In this document: positions 23,487 through 36,500 of the stretch, in pieces
Position numbering within the stretch: the first letter of the stretch is position 1
Layout of the letters: each line of letters opens with the position of its first letter
From: Siderastrea radians
Taxonomy: Eukaryota; Cnidaria; Anthozoa; Scleractinia; Rhizangiidae
Direction: 5' to 3'
Assembly: GCA_964017195.1 (NCBI GenBank)
Contig: OZ024890.1
Coordinates: 54,307,841-54,371,840, forward strand
DNA length: 64,000 bases
Made by a program: the position numbers and the translations under genes
Notes under the pieces: generated by a model
What the model was told of the DNA's origin: nothing
Database searches by the model: none
Seen by the model: only the letters and a program-made list of their open reading frames with translations

Positions 23487-26400
23487 GTGTAGTTTGAACT
23501 GGTAGCTGTACGCAAGCGCCTGGGCTAAATACGAAATGAGTCACGTGAGAGTTGACAGGATGTTGCGACCCCATCAAGCGTCAACCAATGACCGCGCAGA
23601 TCTCTTTACAAACTAAATGTAATGTAATTTGGTTATTACACAGGCCAGTTTGTGTTTGTTTGCTCGGAAAATTGCGGGTTGTGACGCTAAGAGCGTTAGC
23701 GAGTGTTTAATTTTCTTCGTTTGCCAAAGATTCAAAGTTTTGACAAGCTTTGCAAACCAATTTTGGCATTTTGCGACGCTTAGAAAATCACTTAAGACGT
23801 CAGTTTAAAGAGCTGCCATGACTTCTCTTGTAAAGATAAGTTGATACACGTCCAATGCAAGAATTTAAGCCACAAAGAACAAACAATTGATGTTTTCTTT
23901 TAGCTTACAACGCATTTCGTCTTCCTATTGTTTATTCATCATAAAATCTCGAGATCTTGGGTTCAGCCAGTATTATTTAAAGTGACCTTGCATTTCGAGT
24001 CCGAACGTGTTTGAAAATCACTAGACCTCGTGATTTGTGGTCATCTGTCATTTATAATAATACAACGGGTAAATCCCTCACACCACAAAACTTCCGAGAA
24101 AAAATTCAAACTTTGCCCCTAATACATTTTTCCTTCAAAAAAGGAAACGCACTATATTCCGCGTGAAAATTGCATAATGTTGTATTTTTTGGGGGGTGAC
24201 TCACACAGGCACATAAGACGTCCTTTTGACAAAAAGTTAAGACGATGTGTTGAATGACACATCCCTTAATTTAACCTGCGAAAAGTGGATCGGATTTCCC
24301 TAAGCCTTTCCTAAAATGGTACAGTTAAGAAGTCAGAATAAACTTCTTTTAAGGTTTGGTTTAATATTGCCGATAATTCAAACAACTTTAGGAAACATTA
24401 TTATAATATAAAAGCACTTTCGCTATAAATTAAAGTGTTCTTAAAGAGCAAACATATAGGGTTCGTTTGCGATCTTTTGAAGCTTAAAACGTGTCCTTTA
24501 AAATTTAAAATCGGTTATTTAGTGGCTAAAAAGCACGAAAGCTTTCTTTGAGGAGTTTTCAACTGATTTATTCTCGGAAAATCTATCGAAGAAAACCGCT
24601 AAATACCTCTCTGGACGAGGTAACATGTCATGTTTGAACATGACAACTACTCAAAACGTTTTACTGTTATTTGAGATAATGAGTCATGAAGATTGTAAAA
24701 CGTCAGCAGTTGCATAACTAGGTGACCTTTTTTCGCCCAGACCTACTTGCGTTAAGGCTTTATTTGCTAGATCTAAAAATGAAAACAAAATCGCAGGAGA
24801 CTGAAAATATCGAATGTACAGGAGAAATCATTTTTCCGGTGGTCACACTTAATAAGTTATTTACGAGTCATTTTACGAACATCGATCAATAAACGAAACA
24901 ATGGACTTTTCTTTTTGCATGTGGCTAAGTAATCAGGGCATGTGCCGGGGGCGTGTGTTTTGGCCACCGAACTGTTGGAGAGAAACTCATTCGAATTGCC
25001 ACTTGCCTGTCTGCATTGAAATTTATCGGCCGTAACGCTGAATATACTGATTCCGAATTTTGTACTAATTCCTGGGTGTCTTTATAGTTTAGAATATGTT
25101 TTGTTTGTTTACTTCGCAATTTCGTACTTCAGTGCGGCAAGCACACACTACACTGAGATGAGCTTGAGTTGGTAGTGGGTTCAACCAAATGAAATTCATA
25201 ATCAGTATTTTTTTCCGTCATGGCTCAAGTTCTTGCTAAATTGAGTCAGCTAAAACAATCGACTTACCGATAGAACAAGTGCATGGTCAAACTTGTTTCG
25301 TCTTGTTTTGTTTTTCCGTTTCTCTTTTTCTTGCCTTTCTTTAATGGGAGACTATTTCCTCCAGGACTAAAAGACGTCTTATTGAAAACCTTCAAAATGA
25401 AAAACCGCCACATTCACAAAACGCAAATTATTTTGTAACAAAAATTTAACGATTGAATAGGTCTATAAAACATTGGCAAACTAATGTCAAGATTAAAAAG
25501 CGTTTTTTAGATGCGAAAAAAAATTTTGTTGTAAGAAATCATTATTAAACTTGGCTATTGGCAACCCATAAATTTTGACCTAGAACTTTATGGCTGGCTC
25601 CAAACTTCTGAAATTAGGAGCTTCGCTAAACTTTTAAAATTGAATATATGAAAATATCGCGTGCATTTGAGTGTGGAAGGGTAGGAGGGGAGCGCGAAGG
25701 TGGATGAGATACTTTAGTAGTCTGTTTGGCGGGGGACATAAATTATTCGCGATTGATTGAAAACAAAAACGCGAAAATTTAGTGCGGAGAAAACTGTGTT
25801 AACAAAAGTTTCAATCAAAACTGAGAGCGAAAAGTTAAGGTTCAAATGCACTTGAACTGTGCTTTGTTTTTGGGCTATCGCAGTGAGAGATAGTAGTATT
25901 ATTGACATTGGTGTCCGGGATAGAGAAGTACAATCTCGAATCCTGAACGAACGCAAAAGTTTCGTCAAGCGAGTAAGGAGAAGTTGTTTAATAGATTATC
26001 GAAATAGCGAAAATCGAGTGATATAGTAACAAATCGCAGCTACTATAAAATAGAATAAAATAAAATAAAATAAATAAAATAAAATAGTGTTGACGTTCAC
26101 GCGAAAACTTGTCTCAGCAGGTAACAACAGACCGACTACAATCTATCCTACTTAGTGTAGTTTTCTAGGTGTAACAATAAAACAGGATTATCAGTGTCAG
26201 TGATAAGGAGCACAAGAACGAACACACCACGAAATTCCGTTCATCTGGCCATATTTTCATTCAGTTACTGAGTACTTCGGGAATAAACAGCACCTCAGTA
26301 AAGCGACTTGTGCACCATAGCTAGATGGTGTTTGCTGTCAATGTTAGCAGTTATGCTGACGGCTGGTCCCTTGCTTCTCATTAGACTTCCTTTAAATCGG

Positions 26401-28194
26401 GTCTCTTCATGACCTTGCCTCGGTAGAGATTCACGTGCATCATACGACTTAGGGATTGACATAAGGCTTAGAGGGTTGAGAGGGTTAAACAGGCCCTTAG
26501 CAAGGCTTAAATGACTGGGGGGGCGAGCAAATTGGCCTAGTCAAAGCTCCACCCCCCTGTCAAAATACAGACGTTAACAAATAGGTAATAAGGCATACAA
26601 AAATTCATGTCAGACAGATACTAACATTGTTCACAATGCCACGGTTTGTGTCTATTTCGCAAAAGGGACACCTTTGTAGGACATCGTTCGTTGAAAATCT
26701 GCCAAAAACCTGCTTCCTGTTTGCTTTTTCGCCGACAAAGTTGTTGGCAACATCCACCAGATTCATAGCATCAGTTTTAAAAAAGTATCCTTAAAGCAAC
26801 AAGGTTTGCTAAAATTCAAACATTTCGACAGCTAAGCTTTTCACTTTAGACCTGTTTTACCTAACCCTCGTAAACGTTTAATTACGTAGTTTGTCACTCG
26901 ATTGATCAGATAAATATAATTTTTTTCCTTAGGCGCGTTTTACAACAATTGGCTTAAAGCTTGCAGCAAATACACCTCAGTCGCTTTTAGCTATTTAATT
27001 AAAAGGGTATTTAAAAGGTCCTTCACAGTCTTATAAGTTATACTGCCAGGGTCAAGGTGATATGGGTGAAGAAAGACTTTGGTAAGGAACCTGAAATGTG
27101 CGGTGGGCTAGCTAGTAGATTTTTGAAGCCCACTTGCCCGGTGGCTAGTGATTCAACTCAACAGATGTCGAGCCCTGTTAAAGGCTGTGATATTATAAAA
27201 GGCACTTTTAGCATCAGCATTCAAGACTGATTTTTGCACGTTAATCTGTTTTAATTGCATATTTTTTGGCACATTAATTGTAATGTTTTTTTTCAACTTC
27301 CAAATATTCTGGGGGGGGGCTCGAACCCCCCTGCCCCTCCCCCTGCTACGGGGCCTGTTAAAACTTGGTCAACCCTTGAAACAAAGACACTGTTTTTTAT
27401 CTTAGCATTTCACTTTGACATGCTTGCCGGGTCGTGTTTCAGGTGATCTTCACCAAAATACGCAAGTTTTGCAATCTATATTGGCTGTTTTAACATAATG
27501 AGATTATATCTCTCTAAAAAGAGATTACATGTGTTAAGTGACCGTCAAAGCTAAAACGTTCAAACTTCAGAGGAGCGCGTCCACTGGAATCCAATTCTCA
27601 GCCCTGGCCTTCTTTCGCTGGGGACCTACCTGTATTCTCTTTCCAGAATAAACGGAATATTGTGCATTTATAAATTATAAATTTTGGCTACAGAAAAAGA
27701 AAGAAAACTCGGGAGATTTAATTTTGATATGGACGATGTCAGTGTAAACTGAGTAGCAGGCAGACGATTTGACCTGCTATCAGGAGCAGTTGCCAAGAAA
27801 GGTCACAGAAAATTTAAACTTTAAAGCGGAAGGGAGGATTGCAAAAAAAAAAATTTTCTTTATTTATTTCTTTTTGTTTATTAACAATCAAAGGTTATTT
27901 TTGGAGTGGGAGATTTGTCTCTGTACGCGACTTTTCTGACTAGATTACCACATTATTCAATTTTTGTGTTCCATGCAGTCAGTCCATTCTGTTCACTTCA
28001 ATTCATAAATTAGTGAACAACTGTTCTACAGTACATTTCCGAATTTATTGGATAGATTTTGTTCCTGAATTTGTTGCACTACTGTTGTTGTTGATGTCTG
28101 TGTTATTCTAAGTTTGGAGTGGATGATTTTTGGCCGGTATAGACAGTGATTTCTGATTTGAGACAAATAACATTCATCTCAGGTGCATTTAGTA
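23487..28194. other. Intergenic; promoter side of the A1CF-like gene, no other gene seen
   Basis: The first few hundred bases upstream of 23486 presumably hold the promoter; no TATA box or clear initiator could be fixed. The rest is AT-rich. An (AAAAT)n-like run lies at about 26050-26086. No exon recognised on either strand. Confidence 0.4.
27100..27177. mobile_element. Solo end related to the CAGGGCTCGA element
   Basis: The stretch ends GATGTCGAGCCCTG at 27177, the same terminus type as the element at 11397-12837, and carries GGTGGCTAGTG just inside. No partner terminus was found, so it is a truncated copy. Confidence 0.4.
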
Positions 28195-28310
28195 CACCTG
28201 TGTATTACCATTACCCTTGTCATTAGTATTATCGTTATCATTATTGTTTTTATTATTGTTATTATTATTATTGTTATTATTATTATTATTATTATTATTT
28301 ACTCTAATGA
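28195..28310. repeat. (ATT)n / (GTT)n microsatellite
   Basis: Imperfect ATT and GTT triplets run for about 100 bp. Read on the minus strand they give a false poly-Asn frame. Confidence 0.85.
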
Positions 28311-28859
28311 TCATTTTATTTTCAGTGGTTGTTGTTGTGTTTATGTAAGTTTTTGAGTTGTGTGTGTTCCTGTTTTTAACGAAATCGCTCGGGGCCGTAA
28401 AAATGTTTTCGCATGAAACGAGATCGGGGAGAACCACGCTTGCGAAGTTCACGTGATATACTGACTCGTGAACAACTTGCCTAATGTAAACCCGCCTTTT
28501 TTCTTTGGAGACGAGGCGGCTTCTCCCCGGAGGGGGGGGGGGGACTTAGCTATAGTAGTGACGGGAGGTGTGAATATATACAAATGTGTTTTTTGGCCTT
28601 TCAGAGAGTGACAGAAAACGGAAGATAATGTCCTTTTAATATTTTTCCTTAGTGAGAGTGTTATCTCTTGGTGAACGGTGAAACTGGAAAATTTATTGCG
28701 TGATGCATTTGATTCATACAATGCAGTATTTTAGTTATACTGCTCCCTTCAAGGGCCGGGGCGGGGCTTTTCAGTATTTTATTGGACGTTAAAACTGAAT
28801 AGTCTACAGTTCCTACCACAAAAGTTACGAAACTACAAACTACAAAAAGGTTAGCAAGT

Positions 28860-29460
28860 AAATTAAAAACTGACTTAAGTCGGGACTTAAGATTAATGCT
28901 AAACTCGATAAATTCCTGAACGTTTTCGGTGGAATCGAGACGATTAAAGAGCTTGTGACAAAATTAGATGAGGAGTATAAAAGACTAAAGAAGGAGCGGC
29001 TGATGCTACAGCTGTGGACATAATAAAACTGAAAACTAATATAGTTTTCAGACGTTCCAATATGGAGGCCCACAACAACGAGCTGAAGTCTCTCAAGGAG
29101 GAGCTCACCAATCTAAAACGTCGCAACATCAAGCTTGAAGCCTACCCAAGAAGAGAAAATGTAGAGATCTTTGGGATCAAAGAGCCTGTAGGTGAGTGAA
29201 ATGATAGGGACTGAAGAATTACTTCGTAACATAATGCAGGACAAGATGAAGATTCCCGCGAAAGAAGACGTTGAAAGTTTTCGATTTGAGTGTGTGCACT
29301 GAATCCCATCCCGAAGTGACGGGTCGCAGTCTTCCGAACCAAGACCTACAATTTCCAAATTTAGCTTCTTTCAAGATAAGGAATATACGTGGACCTTTGT
29401 AAAAACTCTTAAGGGAACAAAGCAGATTGCAGTTGCGAACGATCATCCGTCTAGGAAAGT
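28860..29460 (+). pseudogene. Decayed LINE ORF1 fragment (L1/transposase-22 type)
   Basis: Broken plus-strand frames spell a coiled-coil part (EAHNNELKSLKEELTNLKRR) leading to an EAYPRRENVEIFGI block, typical of L1-type ORF1p at the start of its RRM. They continue after frame breaks with FQDKEYTWTFVKTLKGTKQ and a AVANDHP-like segment. Stops and frameshifts interrupt it. The ORF2 part is missing, so this is a dead fragment. Confidence 0.6.
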
Positions 29461-29967
29461 TGGCAAGTCGGGAGTACTTTTGCTTAAGTTTATGCCAATG
29501 TTGAGAATGTTGGCATCAGTGCCCCTTAGGTACAAAAATGGCATGCGATCTCTAGCTGGGCTTAACTGTCCAAAGCACGCGTACGATTAAGCTAATCCAG
29601 GCTTATCTTTACAGAGAACGAATTTTAACAACTGCTAATCGAATAAACCGGTTTTTTTTTTCTCGGAACTACGTTCTGCTCCGAGAGCCGAGACGATTTC
29701 TCCTTTTACTTCTACCTTAAGTAAAATATCAAGTAAAAGAGAGAACTGTTTCCAATTTTATTGCTTACACTGATTTGTTATTTTCAAATCGTAGGCCCGA
29801 TCAGCGTGGAAATTGTCTAAGTTTTGCTGTTCGATTAAAACTCCCGGGAAAAGACTGCACACCAGCCAGACATTCTTCACCCAAATAACCGCAATGAATC
29901 CTGTCTAATCCAAGAGATGACAAATAATTCATTAACCTTAGTCACGGGTTCATGACAGGAAATTCCG

Positions 29968-29999
29968 TGTTATTGCTCGTGGTGAAACGAGCAATAACA
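29968..29999. other. Perfect 13-bp hairpin, 6-nt loop
   Basis: TGTTATTGCTCGT at 29968-29980 is exactly inverted at 29987-29999, with loop GGTGAA. No gene borders it. Confidence 0.7.
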
Positions 30000-31193
30000 T
30001 CCGCAGATTAACAGATTAACTTGGGTGGCCAGAGGTTTAAGGTCAGGCTATCTTTGAAAATCTTGTTGCTATTTTCTCATGATGTAAATGTAGGATCGGC
30101 AGCCTCGTGATAGGTAAGGTAGGGTAAAGTCGCACACGAGCGGCCAAGGAGGTCCACACGGTCGGAGCTTATCCCGGTTTCTAGGCAGCCTCGTGAACTT
30201 CTCTGGAAAATGGGTAGATAAAAAAGTTCCAAAAGTGTAAATGACCGTGTAGTGCAAACAAAACAAGATAAAACAAAAGAAATAATAAATAAGAAAGTTT
30301 TGTTGAAAGAATCAAACAATGAGACGGTGAATAACAGTACCAAACTACGCTCTCTTCCTTACTAGTGTGCAAGTGAATCATAAACAAAATCGAAAACGAG
30401 AGTTGCTTTCGTTCTCTTGTTTCAGCGGCCTGAAACTCTCGTGCCTTCTCGGCGACTATCGTACCCTCTCGAAAGGTTTGAATTTGTTCAAATGTTAATT
30501 AGATCGATGTAGATTTAACCTCTGTCTCTCGTTTTGCCTAAATTCTCATGCACTCTCACTGACTGTCATGTGCCCTAAAAAGTTTGATTTCTTATCAACT
30601 CTCGACGACTCTCGTTCGCGATTTGGCCTGCCTTTAAAGCAGCACTGAATATCTCGGTTTTTATATTTTTTTCTGGCAAAATGTGTGTATTAATATAAGT
30701 ATTTCGCTCAAATACAGGGGACAGTGGATTTTACAAAAAGAACAAGCAATAGTCAGTTTCACCAGATTTTATAGGAGACAAAAATTCAGAACTTGAAACG
30801 TCCCCTCGACACTTGGCTATGGAAAGCCAAAGGTACTTCTTAATAGTTTCAGTGAGATTTTTAGCCGAACTGAACCATTAGTTTTAGGCTTCCATTTTTG
30901 CAGTTGTGTTTTGTTTGTTTGTTTTCTTTTTTTTGGTGAGGGGTGGGGGGGGGGGGCGTCTTTGCCCAGAGATACTTAAAATAGATTATAGTTTTCCTTT
31001 CAAAAGCTTGTGCAATGGCAACGCCAGGTTGCGTCCGCCTGCGGATACAACAATCCTATTTTTGCTCTGCAGGGGTATTGCTTGACTTCCGGGCCTACGG
31101 CTGTACACTTTGTGTCATAGGTAAGTCTATCCACTGCAGGGTAAAGCTCTCTTCCCGTTGTCACCAGTACGCGCCATCCTGAGCATTTCTTTT

Positions 31194-31420
31194 TCATGGT
31201 GGTTTCTCAAACGTCCTCTCCGGCCAAAAGGACGGCATCTTGTGCGTTTTCCTGATCTTAGCCGCCAACCTGCATGTCAATCCGTGCCTCCATCGGTTGT
31301 CTTCCATGCGTGCCACATGCACGAGCCAAGTCCATTTTACGACAGCAGTACACTCAGTGTCTTGCAGAATGTCTACCAGAACTCGTGTTTGTCCTCTGAT
31401 GTCTCCATATCGAACCCGAT
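31194..31420 (-). pseudogene. Decayed LINE reverse-transcriptase C-terminus
   Basis: A minus-strand frame reads DIRGQTRVLVDILQ and then VVKWTWLVHVARMEDNRW. The KW-W-HVARM-DNRW signature is found at the end of RTE/Jockey-like ORF2 proteins. The reverse-transcriptase core is absent and surrounding frames are broken. Confidence 0.55.
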
Positions 31421-33302
31421 ACGCGCTCCAACAAATTTACCATCCTTCTTTCGATAGCCCGCCTTTGGGAAGAACTAAAAGAAACCAAGACTATTTCGTT
31501 TTATCAATTTTATCACTGTACGATCGAAGCCTGAGGGGTACCCATCACAGCGGTTCGGTGGAATATATTGGAAGGTACCAACCGCCTTGGAAATTCCAAA
31601 TTAATTGCGATGAAAAACTAGAACTTTCCTTGGCTCAAACTTGCGCCCTGATAGTGACCATTCGATAATCTCTCCTTACATCGACGCCTGATGATCAGAA
31701 ACAATGCTCGCGAGAAAAAAGAAAATGATCACCAAAGGTGAATTGTCCTGACTGCTAGACACATTCTCCCAACTTTTACCAAAAGAAATATATGTCAGTC
31801 ATTTAGGAGAAGATCCAAGTTGAGATTAGGTTTTAATAAAGGAGGGTCAAATGTGTCGTTTAGAGTGCAAAATAAGGTCAGCTAGCATTTTCGGGAAGCC
31901 GATAGCAGCTACGAAATTCGGGGAATAAGCCTCCATTCCGTAAGATCCTGTGTGGCTTAAATTTTCCGCTAAAAAATCCGAACAGATCAATCTGTTACAC
32001 TGCAGCATACTCCAATTTCCCCTTTAAAAGGCAATGAAACAATCTAAGAAAACAGAAGACTACGTTTTAAGAACTTCCTTAAATTTTCTCAATGGGCGCC
32101 CCCGCCGAAGATCAACAAAAGCCACCGGAGATTTTTCTCGACCGCTTTGGGGGTCAACACTGTCGGACTGAAACATGCGAACGAATGAAATCAGTCCGTT
32201 GGTCAAAACGAGGAGGCAATTGTCTTTCCACAAACAAATATTAAGGATTTAAATATTTTCCATCTCACAAGAGAAACTAACGAATTATTTTGGTGGGATA
32301 TCCGCTCTGAGAGCCTGGAATATGATCGCATCACTATCGAGATATTAGGTTTCCATTGACTTCATTGTGCCAGATGAAAAAGTGGTTTTCTTAGCGAAAT
32401 TTTACTTTACACTTTCGTGACTCAAAGAATTGTGTCTTCTGTTTTAGACAGGATAAAAATGTAATTTTTGGCACGAAAAAATTCCGGCTACGATTGAACG
32501 AAGAGGACGAAGATGCCGTTCCCGACGGCGTGGTTCTCCTAACACTGGTCGACATACGTCACTTAGGGATTGAGAAAAACGAAATCTCTTCTTTTGTCAC
32601 ATAACCTCCTAGGCCAAGTTGCTGCTGGCATCCCAAAGCAGGGCTACCCTTAAAATTCTCTCTGCCTTTCTTATCTTTAGCGACATTTTGAATGGATGAA
32701 TTTCAGCGTAATTTAGCGGCATAAAAAACCCCTGGATGTGCATGTACAATTCCGAGCGCTGATCGGCTGTAACTGAATCAATATGCATTCCATTCCAGTA
32801 GTATTCAATAGAAAACTACTTTATGAACTAGTAGTAAACTCAATCCCTTCAAGCGCAGATAAACAACACTGGTGAAAAATTTATTTTTGCTTTTCAAAGA
32901 ACTTTTTACATTGCAAAGAGCTTTACTCACAATCGAAATGTGTACAATTTACTACTGACTTGTAAAATCTACATTCACAATATCATTATTACATTAAAAT
33001 TAAGTTCAGCACGGTAAAGTCAAGTTGCGTAGGGTGGTATTAAAGGCAGTGAAAACAACTTGCGTCGAAAAGCGTGCGGATTTACTGTACCCAAACAACT
33101 AATGGTACAGTCACAACTCTAGTAACGCAAGATGTAATTTTGCGCTGACTTGTGACTCCGTTTAGCCAGGCCCAAAGCATAAGAAAACATCCGTTTCCTT
33201 TGGCTGGTATTTCATTCCAGTCAGCAAACCTTCACATGCTTCAAACACTACAGCTGTACATTGTTCTTTCTATATACACACATTTGCCACGCCAGTCATA
33301 CA
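31421..33302. other. No gene seen; 3' flank of the EF-hand gene
   Basis: No exon recognised. The part next to 33303 is probably the 3' UTR of the minus-strand EF-hand gene. Confidence 0.4.
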
Positions 33303-33515
33303 TTACTTTATTTTGTCCAAGAATTTGGTGTATCTGATTTTATCTCCATTCTTCTTCTCGTCAAATTCAGTTAAAATATGATAAATATCTTCTTCGTCCA
33401 ACACAACGTTGCACAATTCTAGAACATGGCGGAATTCTTGCAGTGTGAGAAACTCATTGTTGTCTTTGTCTAGCTTTTTGAAAGCTCGCATTAGATTGAT
33501 CCACTTCCCAGACAA
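33303..33515 (-). CDS. EFCAB6: EFCAB6-like terminal exon
   Basis: Acceptor ATCTTTCAG, 71 codons with the stop at 33303-33305. FKKLDKDNNEFLTLQEF is the most canonical EF hand in the gene (D, D, N and E ligands). The protein ends RYTKFLDKIK. Confidence 0.85.
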   Translation of the reverse strand: MSGKWINLMRAFKKLDKDNNEFLTLQEFRHVLELCNVVLDEEDIYHILTEFDEKKNGDKIRYTKFLDKIK

Positions 33516-36500
33516 CTGAAAGATACAAAGCGAAGCAAAACGTTTAAAGGTAATATCGAGTGACAGTATTTCCTCCCCAATTCTACTGTGTTAAAAGCGA
33601 AACGGGCTATTTGAGCAATTGTAACTGCAAACTGTAAGCAAAGTCGTAATGATAAATATATCGCTGAAAATTGCAAAAGAATGTGCTCTCTAGTATATTG
33701 TAAGGCATGAAACGAGCAAGTATCAACTAATAATTTTTTTCTACAAACTGCAGAAAAGATCGTACGGTAACCCCCACCCCCCCCCCCTCCAAAAAACAAA
33801 CAAGCAAACAAACAAATATAAAACTCTTTGGATATAAGCAAAATCGCGTCTTTTGATGCTTCAACTTTTATGCGTATAATTAAGTCGAAGGGTAAAAATT
33901 TAATTCCTCCTAACAACAAAATTAGACCCAATGAAAAAACCTTCAGAAATAGATCTCCCTGCCCGACACCACCACGCCAGAACGGAGAACCAAGCCCCCC
34001 ACCCCCCCCCCCAAAAAAAATCTTTCTCCTTGCTAAGACCAAAATGTCAAAATCTATATCTGATCTTATCTTAGCCTTAACATATTAAATAAATGCTAAC
34101 ATCTCGGCTAACAACACTTCGCTCATCAATTCAATTGAGAATTGAGAATAAATTATTCAGCTGGTACCTTGTCTCTGAGTTTAGCTGTGACCGTTGACAA
34201 TCCCTTATTTGGTTTCTGAACGACATCATCCATAGGCTGTTAAAAATGAAAACAAAAAACACTTTTGTCACTCAGCAGCTCACAAGTTGCAACCTACTAA
34301 AGCTTTTCCGATTTTATGTTTGTTTCTCAAACATTTGATCCAATTCTGCACTAAAGGCTACGCTGAGATCGAGAATGAAAATAATAATCCATACCATGAT
34401 GTTTGGGTCTGTTTGAATTTGCTTTTTACATGTAGTATACAACACGAGGCGTAGGAGACTGGTGGTTAGTTTTGATGACTTCACAGGAACTAGAAGATGG
34501 GTACATGTGCTTAAATATGCTGAACAACAAGAAAAATCTTGGAAGGCTGGAGTAAAAGCGAGGGTTACATAGTGGCAGTTCTATACTTTCATCTATTCCT
34601 ATGGCCGGTTTTGTTTGTGTGTGTCTTTTTGTGTGTGTGTGTCTTTTAAGTTTTAAATTGAGATTAGTCGCTAGGGCACAGCTTAAACCTATACAGCTAT
34701 ATGTCCCCAATTAGCACCCTGTCTTTACACGTAAATAAAGTTGTTATTATTGTAGCGTGATTGACAAAAATTACAAACAGATTTTTAGGAGAATATAACT
34801 CAGAAGAGCATTTGCTGAACGATTTGCTTCCTTACCAGTTCAGCCTGTGGATGCTTCATGACAGCTTGCATATTGTGTCCCTGTCGATAGCCCCTGCGGT
34901 GTTTGGAGTAGGGTTCTAAAAACTTTACATAGTTGACTCTGTGAAAGAAAAACAAAAAAAACCAGACGCTCCAGTTGAAAGAAACCAATGACTCTAACGT
35001 ATGACTCTTGTCTGCTCAGTAAAATTACTGTAGTTGGTATTTTTGAAGGCAGGTGATCTTTCTATGAGCACATACAGTATTCCTCAAAGACTTAATGCAG
35101 ATATTCCCTGAATGGGGCAGAAGGCAACTGTTAAAATAATACCAACGATTTAAGAAAACAAACAAAGGGTCTTTTACTACATATATTTTTTTAGATTTCA
35201 TTTTGTTTTCATGAATTGTGTTCTTGTGAACTCGCAACGTGACCAGTCTCCCACTGTCCATGGCTCAAGATCTGTCTATCAGCTCAAGTCGAGTATAGCG
35301 TTTGCAAAGGTATCACAAAGGTCATGGGTACCAACCACGTTTAAGTCTGAAATCTTTTCAGGCTCTATTCGAAATTCTTTAAGTTGCTTAAAACTCTGAT
35401 ATCTTTCTATTCAATTCTTTATTGCCCCGTTCATATAAATTCCACTATTACACACTTTATAGTATTAACTTGCTTAGTTGCTATTGACGCTAATGTTTTT
35501 CCACTTCGAATAGTCTGTGAACAGGCTCCTTTAGGGGATAGGCTACGAGCAGAGCGAGGGGAGACTGGGAAGAGGGGCAGACTCCCCGTCTTTTCGCTCG
35601 CTCTCGCCCTTTGTTTTCTTTGCCCTTTCCCCGAGTAGAGAACCTGTCAGGCTACACTTCGAATAGCTTAGTGTGCAAAATGCGGGTGGCAGTGATCCCT
35701 AGTAGTAGTAGTAGATTTTTGAAAGGAGTAAAACTTAGTATGTTTTTCTAAACAGATGTGTAAGTTCTCGGGGGTGCAGGCAATCAATGTTCGAAGAAAT
35801 ATGATAACAAGAAAATTATAGGGTAAAGTAAACGAACAAATAATTAAATGGTGTTTTGCGTCACTCACCTTCCTTCTTTCTTGAGGTCAAACTTGTCACA
35901 CAATACTCGACTCTCATAATCCGTAAGTTCGACACACATATCTTGCAAAATATTCTACCAAAATAAAAAAGTTAAAAGGCGGCGTTATACTCAGCAATAC
36001 ACTTATCCCTTTCTTTCATTTATTGCCAAAATACATTAAGATCACAAAGGCTACTGTTCTTGCTCGAGTTAGCACTCTTTTTTTCTGCTCACTGTGAAAA
36101 GCAGCCGAAGACTAGTTTAAACGCATTCCAATAACTGCGGAAACTAGCTGTAATTATGATTTAAGGTGACTCGATCGAAATGAATAGTGTTCAACAAAAG
36201 CAAAAATTAACGCCAAATTAACGAACAGTACATCTACGCGTTGACATACGTATTATTCCTCGATAAATTGTGTGTAAAATGCGAAAGTTTCAAGGCAATC
36301 GAGTAAGAAATGACGATGTTATTAGAGTTTTTAGAGAGGCATAGAGCGCGTCATTTATTTCGATCGAGTCACCTCTAAGAGAGGACCGAATTTCGCACGA
36401 ACAGAGCATTATTTGCGCTTTATTGCGCATTAGCAGATTATTATTCAAGGCAGGCATTTGCACTGACGATTTTTTTTCTCTAACAATAAAAACACCAGAG

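Noticed and set aside
28189..28452. Poly-Asn minus-strand ORF
   Set aside because: It is the translation of an (ATT)n microsatellite.
31158..31668. Two plus-strand ORFs of 99 and 142 codons
   Set aside because: They are opposite-strand shadows of a decayed LINE C-terminus that reads on the minus strand.
33491..34042. 183-codon minus-strand ORF overlapping EF-hand exons
   Set aside because: It runs through poly-C/poly-G tracts and an intron in the wrong frame; the true exons are 33303-33515 and 34168-34236.
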